This document shows, piece after piece, positions 60,546 to 64,000 of a DNA stretch of 64,000 nucleotides (positions are counted from its first letter, which is position 1; every line of letters starts with the position of its first letter). The stretch is taken from NCBI RefSeq assembly GCF_003852235.1, contig NZ_CP027732.1, positions 5,084,001 through 5,148,000 of the forward strand, written 5' to 3'. The notes under the pieces were generated by a model that searched no databases, was not told the DNA's origin, and saw only the letters and a list, made by a program, of their open reading frames with translations. Source of the DNA: Pseudomonas sp. R4-35-07 (GTDB lineage Bacteria; Pseudomonadota; Gammaproteobacteria; Pseudomonadales; Pseudomonadaceae). The position numbers and the translations under genes were made by a program.

Positions 60546-61271
60546 TCAGAACGGATACGGCTGTTTCCAGCGTTCGAAAATCGGCTTCAACTCGCCGTTT
60601 TTCACCAGGGCGGTCATGCGCCGGTCGTAGACTTTCATCAATGCCCGCCCGCGTTCGTTATCGGCAAAGGCTATATAGAGCGGCAGTTCCATGATGTGGG
60701 TGAGGGTGAACCGGGACGGGTCGTCGGCCTGACTGAGCACGTACTTGGCCTCGGTGAGGGCCTCAATGTAGAAGTCTGCATGGCCGTATTGCAGCATCGC
60801 TAAAATGCCGCTGCGGCGCTGAATCTGGTTGAAGCGGCGCACATTCGGCAAATATTTCTCGTATTTATAGCCACGCACCCAGGCCAGGCGGTAATCACCG
60901 AGCGTCGCCAGGTTGGGCGTGGGCAACGTGGCCAGCCCGAGGGCATAGATAGGGTCGGAATCGAAAGGCCAGTGCGGGTACAGCACCTGGTCAGCTTCGT
61001 CGCGATAGACACCGACGCAGCCATCCACCTCGCCACGCTGGGCCAGGCCAATCGAACGGGTATAGGGCGCGCTGTGGATTTGCAGGGTGACGCCTGCCGG
61101 TTCAAACACCCGGCGCAACACGTCCCAGGCCAGGCCGCTGCCATCCTTGCCGGTATAGTCGTTCCACTCCTCGCTAGCCAGCATGATCTTGCCAGGCACC
61201 GGGACTTCATCCGCCTGGAGCACAGCGGTAAAGGCGCACAGCATGACCAGCAACCAGCGGCGCACACTCAT
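60546..61271 (-). CDS. Extracellular solute-binding protein (family 3 type)
   Basis: The 241-residue precursor has a signal peptide (LLVMLCAFTAVLQA-DEV) and the SBP_bac_3 pattern: LASEEWNDYTGKDGSGLAWDV, AQRGEVDGCVGVYRDEAD and YGHADFYIEALTEAKYVL. It has no permease or ATPase gene beside it, so it may be a sensor-like or orphan binding protein. The ligand is unknown. Confidence 0.85.
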   Translation of the reverse strand: MSVRRWLLVMLCAFTAVLQADEVPVPGKIMLASEEWNDYTGKDGSGLAWDVLRRVFEPAGVTLQIHSAPYTRSIGLAQRGEVDGCVGVYRDEADQVLYPHWPFDSDPIYALGLATLPTPNLATLGDYRLAWVRGYKYEKYLPNVRRFNQIQRRSGILAMLQYGHADFYIEALTEAKYVLSQADDPSRFTLTHIMELPLYIAFADNERGRALMKVYDRRMTALVKNGELKPIFERWKQPYPF

Positions 61272-61325
61272 AGTGACGGCTTCCTACGTGGAGATATTCA
61301 TATGAAGGGTAGCCCAGAGCGTCGG

Positions 61326-62291
61326 CTACGGCAGCTCGCGGAAATGCTGATAGCCGTGCACTGCCGGGGTAATGTCCTGGCCGTGGCTGTCGAGCAGCGT
61401 CACGCCCTGCCCCGCTTCGGCCCGTCCGATCACATGGATCGGCCAGCCATTGGCCCGCAACGGTGCCAGTTCGGCCTGGGGTAGCGTGAACACCAGCACA
61501 TAGTCGTCGCCCCCACTCAACGCGGCCACACGGGCCTCGTCGTTGCCGACAAACGCCAGCAATGCCGCCGACAACGGCACCGCATCGCGCTCGATCAACA
61601 GGCTGACAGCTGATGCCCTGGCGATATGCCCGCAATCGGCCAATAACCCGTCGGAGATATCCATGGCCGAGGTTGCTTTACCGCGCAGGGCCAGGCCCAA
61701 CGCCAGTTGCGGCTGCGGCGACCAATAGTGGGCGAGCAGCGGTTCGGCGATGGCGGCTGCCGCGCTGCGCTGACCCAATACCAGCGGCAAGGCCCCGGCC
61801 GCATTGCCCAACTCCCCACCGACGCACAGCAGATCCCCCGGCCGCGCACCGCTACGCGTCAAGGCAAGCCCGGCCGGCACGCGGCCAAACACGGTCAAGG
61901 TCAGGCTCAGCGGCCCGCGCGTGGTATCGCCGCCCACCAGGCCCACGTCGCAGCGTTGCGCCATGGCGTTCAAACCCTGGGCATAGCGTTGCAACCAGTC
62001 GGCATCGACGGTCGGCGTGGTCAGGGCAAGGGTAAACGCGAGGGGGTGGGCGCCCATGGCGGCCAAATCGCTCACCGCCACAGCCAGCGAGCGCTGGCCG
62101 AGCAGGAACGGGTCACACGGGTCGGCAAAGTGCACGCCGGCCACCAAGGTGTCTGTAGAGACTGCCAGCTGCTCCCCGGCAGGGAGCGCGAGCAAGGCGC
62201 AGTCGTCGCCGATCCCCAGGGCAATGCCTTCGCCGCCTTGCGCACAGGGCGCGGCGGCGAAGTAGTTGCGGATCAGCTCGAACTCGCCCAC
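61326..62291 (-). CDS. thiL: Thiamine-monophosphate kinase ThiL
   Basis: ThiL phosphorylates thiamine monophosphate to the active diphosphate. The 321-residue PurM-like protein has IGDDCALLALPAGEQLAVSTDTLV, DLAAMGAHPLAFTLALT, GLVGGDTTRGPLSLTLTVFG and TSAMDISDGLLADCGHI. The start is taken as GTG at 62291 (GEFELIRNYF is the family N-terminus); TTG codons 3 and 5 codons earlier are less likely. It follows nusB by about 16 bp. Confidence 0.95.
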   Translation of the reverse strand: MGEFELIRNYFAAAPCAQGGEGIALGIGDDCALLALPAGEQLAVSTDTLVAGVHFADPCDPFLLGQRSLAVAVSDLAAMGAHPLAFTLALTTPTVDADWLQRYAQGLNAMAQRCDVGLVGGDTTRGPLSLTLTVFGRVPAGLALTRSGARPGDLLCVGGELGNAAGALPLVLGQRSAAAAIAEPLLAHYWSPQPQLALGLALRGKATSAMDISDGLLADCGHIARASAVSLLIERDAVPLSAALLAFVGNDEARVAALSGGDDYVLVFTLPQAELAPLRANGWPIHVIGRAEAGQGVTLLDSHGQDITPAVHGYQHFRELP

Positions 62292-62307
62292 GGGACTCAA
62301 GCGCAAA

Positions 62308-62808
62308 TCAGCGCTTGTGTTCCTTCACTTCGGCTTCACGCAGGCGCGGAGCCAGCTTGTCGAGCACGCCGTTGACAAACTTGTGGCCGTCGGTCGAACC
62401 GTAGACTTTCGCCAGTTCGATGCCTTCGTTGATCACCACGCGGTACGGTACGTCGACGCGCTTGAGCAGTTCCCAGGTGGACAGGCGCAATACGGCCAGT
62501 TCAACCGGGTCCAGCTCTTCGAGGGTCAGGTCCAGGCATGGCGACAACGCGGCGTCGATCTCGGTCAGGTTGGCCGGAACACCGTGCAGGATGTCGTGGA
62601 AGTAGCTCTGGTCGGCGAAGGTGAAATCGTTGTCGACGCGAAATTGCGCTTCGATTTCGTTCAGCGACGTACCGGCCATGTGGCGCTGGTACAGGGCTTG
62701 GGTCGCGAGCTGGCGGGCGGCGCGACGCTTTTCGCTTTTCGACGGTTTGCCGGCGTCGGCTGGACGCTCGTCGCGAGGGTTGAAACGATCGCTCTCGTCG
62801 GAAATCAC
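62308..62808 (-). CDS. nusB: Transcription antitermination factor NusB
   Basis: NusB binds boxA RNA with S10 in rRNA antitermination. The 166-residue protein has [35 protein letters not shown] and [28 protein letters not shown] (split over two helices). The 25-residue polar N-terminal extension is longer than in E. coli. The start is GTG at 62808, overlapping the ribH stop by 4 bases (GTGA). Confidence 0.96.
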   Translation of the reverse strand: MISDESDRFNPRDERPADAGKPSKSEKRRAARQLATQALYQRHMAGTSLNEIEAQFRVDNDFTFADQSYFHDILHGVPANLTEIDAALSPCLDLTLEELDPVELAVLRLSTWELLKRVDVPYRVVINEGIELAKVYGSTDGHKFVNGVLDKLAPRLREAEVKEHKR

Positions 62809-63281
62809 TTGGCCTCCAACTGCGACAGCAGGCTGACCATTTCCAGGGCGGACAGGGCAGCTTCAGCGCCTTTGTTACCGGCCTTGGTGCCGGAACGCTC
62901 GATGGCTTGCTCGATGGAATCCACGGTCAGCACGCCGAATGCGACCGGCACGCCGAACTCCATGGACACCTGGGCCAAGCCCTTGGTGCATTCGCCCGCC
63001 ACGTATTCGAAGTGCGGGGTACCGCCACGAATGACCGCGCCCAGGGCGATGATCGCCGCGTATTCACCCTGCTGGGCAACCTTTTGCGCAACCAGTGGAA
63101 TTTCGAAGGCGCCAGGGGCACGGATAATGGTGATGTCGCTCTCGCTCACACCGTGGCGAACCAGGGCGTCAACGGCACCGCTTACCAGGCTTTCAACCAC
63201 GAAGCTGTTGAAGCGGCCAACCACCAGGGCATAGCGGCCTTGGGGGGCGATGAAGGTACCTTCGATGGTCTTCAGGGTCAT
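62805..63281 (-). CDS. ribH: Lumazine synthase RibH
   Basis: RibH joins the ribityl-aminouracil and dihydroxybutanone phosphate to make lumazine. The 158-residue protein has [49 protein letters not shown] and [16 protein letters not shown]. It is in the ribBA-ribH-nusB-thiL run, coupled to nusB. Confidence 0.97.
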   Translation of the reverse strand: MTLKTIEGTFIAPQGRYALVVGRFNSFVVESLVSGAVDALVRHGVSESDITIIRAPGAFEIPLVAQKVAQQGEYAAIIALGAVIRGGTPHFEYVAGECTKGLAQVSMEFGVPVAFGVLTVDSIEQAIERSGTKAGNKGAEAALSALEMVSLLSQLEAK

Positions 63282-63369
63282 TCGACAAATCTCTTAAAGA
63301 GCCGGGACGCGAAAAGTGCGTCCCTCAGTGATGATTTAACCGCGAACAAGGGGCAAAAATCGCCAGCCT

Positions 63370-64000
63370 TTATTCGAAGGGCACGTATTCTACAACTTCC
63401 AGATCGAAACCGGATATCGCATTAAATTTCATCGGTGCGCTCATCAGGCGCATTTTGCGCACACCGAGGTCGCGCAGAATCTGCGAACCGGCACCGACAA
63501 TGCTGTAGGTGGTCGGTTTTTTCACCGGCGCGTGCTCCGCCGTTTCGCGGATATGTGCCAGCAACACGTCGCCATCCAGCGGGTGACCAAGCAACAGCAC
63601 CACGCCACTGCCCGCCTCGGAAACCGCGGCCATGGCGGCGCGCAGGCTCCAGCGGCCGGGCTGCTTGACCATCAGCAAGTCGCGCAGCGGGTCCATGTTG
63701 TGCACGCGCACCAGGGTAGGCTCGTCGGCGCAGATATTGCCCAGGGTCAGGGCCATGTGCACGTCGCCTTCCACTGAATCACGGTAGGTCACCAAATTGA
63801 ATTGGCCCAGTTCGCTGTCCAGCGGCTGCTCGGCAATCCGCTGAACGGTACGTTCGTGAATCATGCGGTAGTGGATCAGGTCGGCAATGGTGCCGATCTT
63901 GAGGTTGTGTTCGGCGGCAAACGCTTCGAGTTCGCTGCGACGGGCCATGGTGCCGTCGTCGTTCATCACTTCACAGATGACGCCGCTCGGCTCGAACCCG
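63370..64000 (-). CDS. ribBA: RibBA bifunctional protein, C-terminal part
   Basis: The gene continues past the window end. The visible 210 codons include the end of the DHBP synthase domain ([21 protein letters not shown]) and a C-terminal GTP-cyclohydrolase-II-like domain ending [12 protein letters not shown]. That second domain lacks the zinc cysteines of an active RibA (compare [14 protein letters not shown] in the separate ribA), so it is probably degenerate and non-catalytic. It is 88 bp upstream of ribH on the same strand. Confidence 0.93.
   Translation of the reverse strand, partial: GFEPSGVICEVMNDDGTMARRSELEAFAAEHNLKIGTIADLIHYRMIHERTVQRIAEQPLDSELGQFNLVTYRDSVEGDVHMALTLGNICADEPTLVRVHNMDPLRDLLMVKQPGRWSLRAAMAAVSEAGSGVVLLLGHPLDGDVLLAHIRETAEHAPVKKPTTYSIVGAGSQILRDLGVRKMRLMSAPMKFNAISGFDLEVVEYVPFE

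Overview
The window is chromosomal DNA of a fluorescent Pseudomonas, most likely of the P. fluorescens group. Three things point there: high-GC coding with few gaps, a gene order that matches the conserved thiE-to-ribH segment I know from P. aeruginosa (roughly PA3976 to PA4054), and many intergenic GTGGGAGGGGGCTTGC-type REP/REPIN repeats typical of that group. There is no rRNA, tRNA, CRISPR array, insertion sequence or complete prophage.

Layout. 0-2 kb: end of thiD, thiE and hemL. 2-3.2 kb: a Sel1-repeat protein and a DUF1820 protein. 3.3-8.7 kb: miaB, phoH, ybeY, corC and lnt. 8.8-15 kb: a YdcF-like membrane protein, an unknown small gene, leuS, lptE, holA, and a 54-codon arfA ribosome-rescue gene. 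15-17.4 kb: a lytic transglycosylase and an LD-carboxypeptidase. 17.5-29 kb, minus strand: proA, nadD, rsfS, rlmH, pbpA, rodA, mltB, rlpA, dacC, then ybeD, lipB, lipA; this is the rod-shape, peptidoglycan and lipoate cluster. 29-38.6 kb: an alkyladenine glycosylase, a DedA-PAP2 fusion, a Lon-N protein, LrgAB, a MaoC hydratase, a MORN-repeat C13-type protease lipoprotein, a small SDR, a YceK lipoprotein, ubiX and mpl. 38.7-46.3 kb: the ethanolamine module (eatR activator, aldehyde dehydrogenase, permease, eutB, eutC). It has a good sigma-54 promoter and an upstream inverted repeat in the divergent gap. 46.4-49.3 kb: a GNAT protein, DedA, an MtfA-like peptidase and ppa. 49.3-53.3 kb is an accessory patch: an S24-type repressor without a prophage, a candidate structured RNA with terminator, a small DUF3077-like gene, a YcaC-like hydrolase and a YhcG nuclease. 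53.4-56.5 kb: xseB, ispA and dxs. 56.6-61.3 kb: btuB, btuF, a small membrane protein, ribA and a solute-binding protein. 61.3-64 kb: thiL, nusB, ribH and ribBA (cut by the window end).

How the genes connect. Cofactor supply recurs: thiamine (thiD, thiE, thiL, with DXP from dxs), riboflavin (ribA, ribH, ribBA), cobalamin uptake (btuB, btuF), which would serve the cobalamin-dependent ethanolamine ammonia-lyase, lipoate, NAD, heme precursor and UbiX flavin. Envelope building is the second theme (lnt, lptE, pbpA, rodA, dacC, mltB, rlpA, mpl, lytic enzymes). Translation and ribosome quality control is the third (leuS, miaB, ybeY, rlmH, rsfS, arfA).

Most of the window is ordinary core genome. The most interesting parts are the 49.3-53.3 kb patch, the MORN/C13 lipoprotein, the sigma-54 control region of the ethanolamine genes, and the degenerate second domain of RibBA. 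All family calls are by eye from protein motifs and memory; no database search was run.
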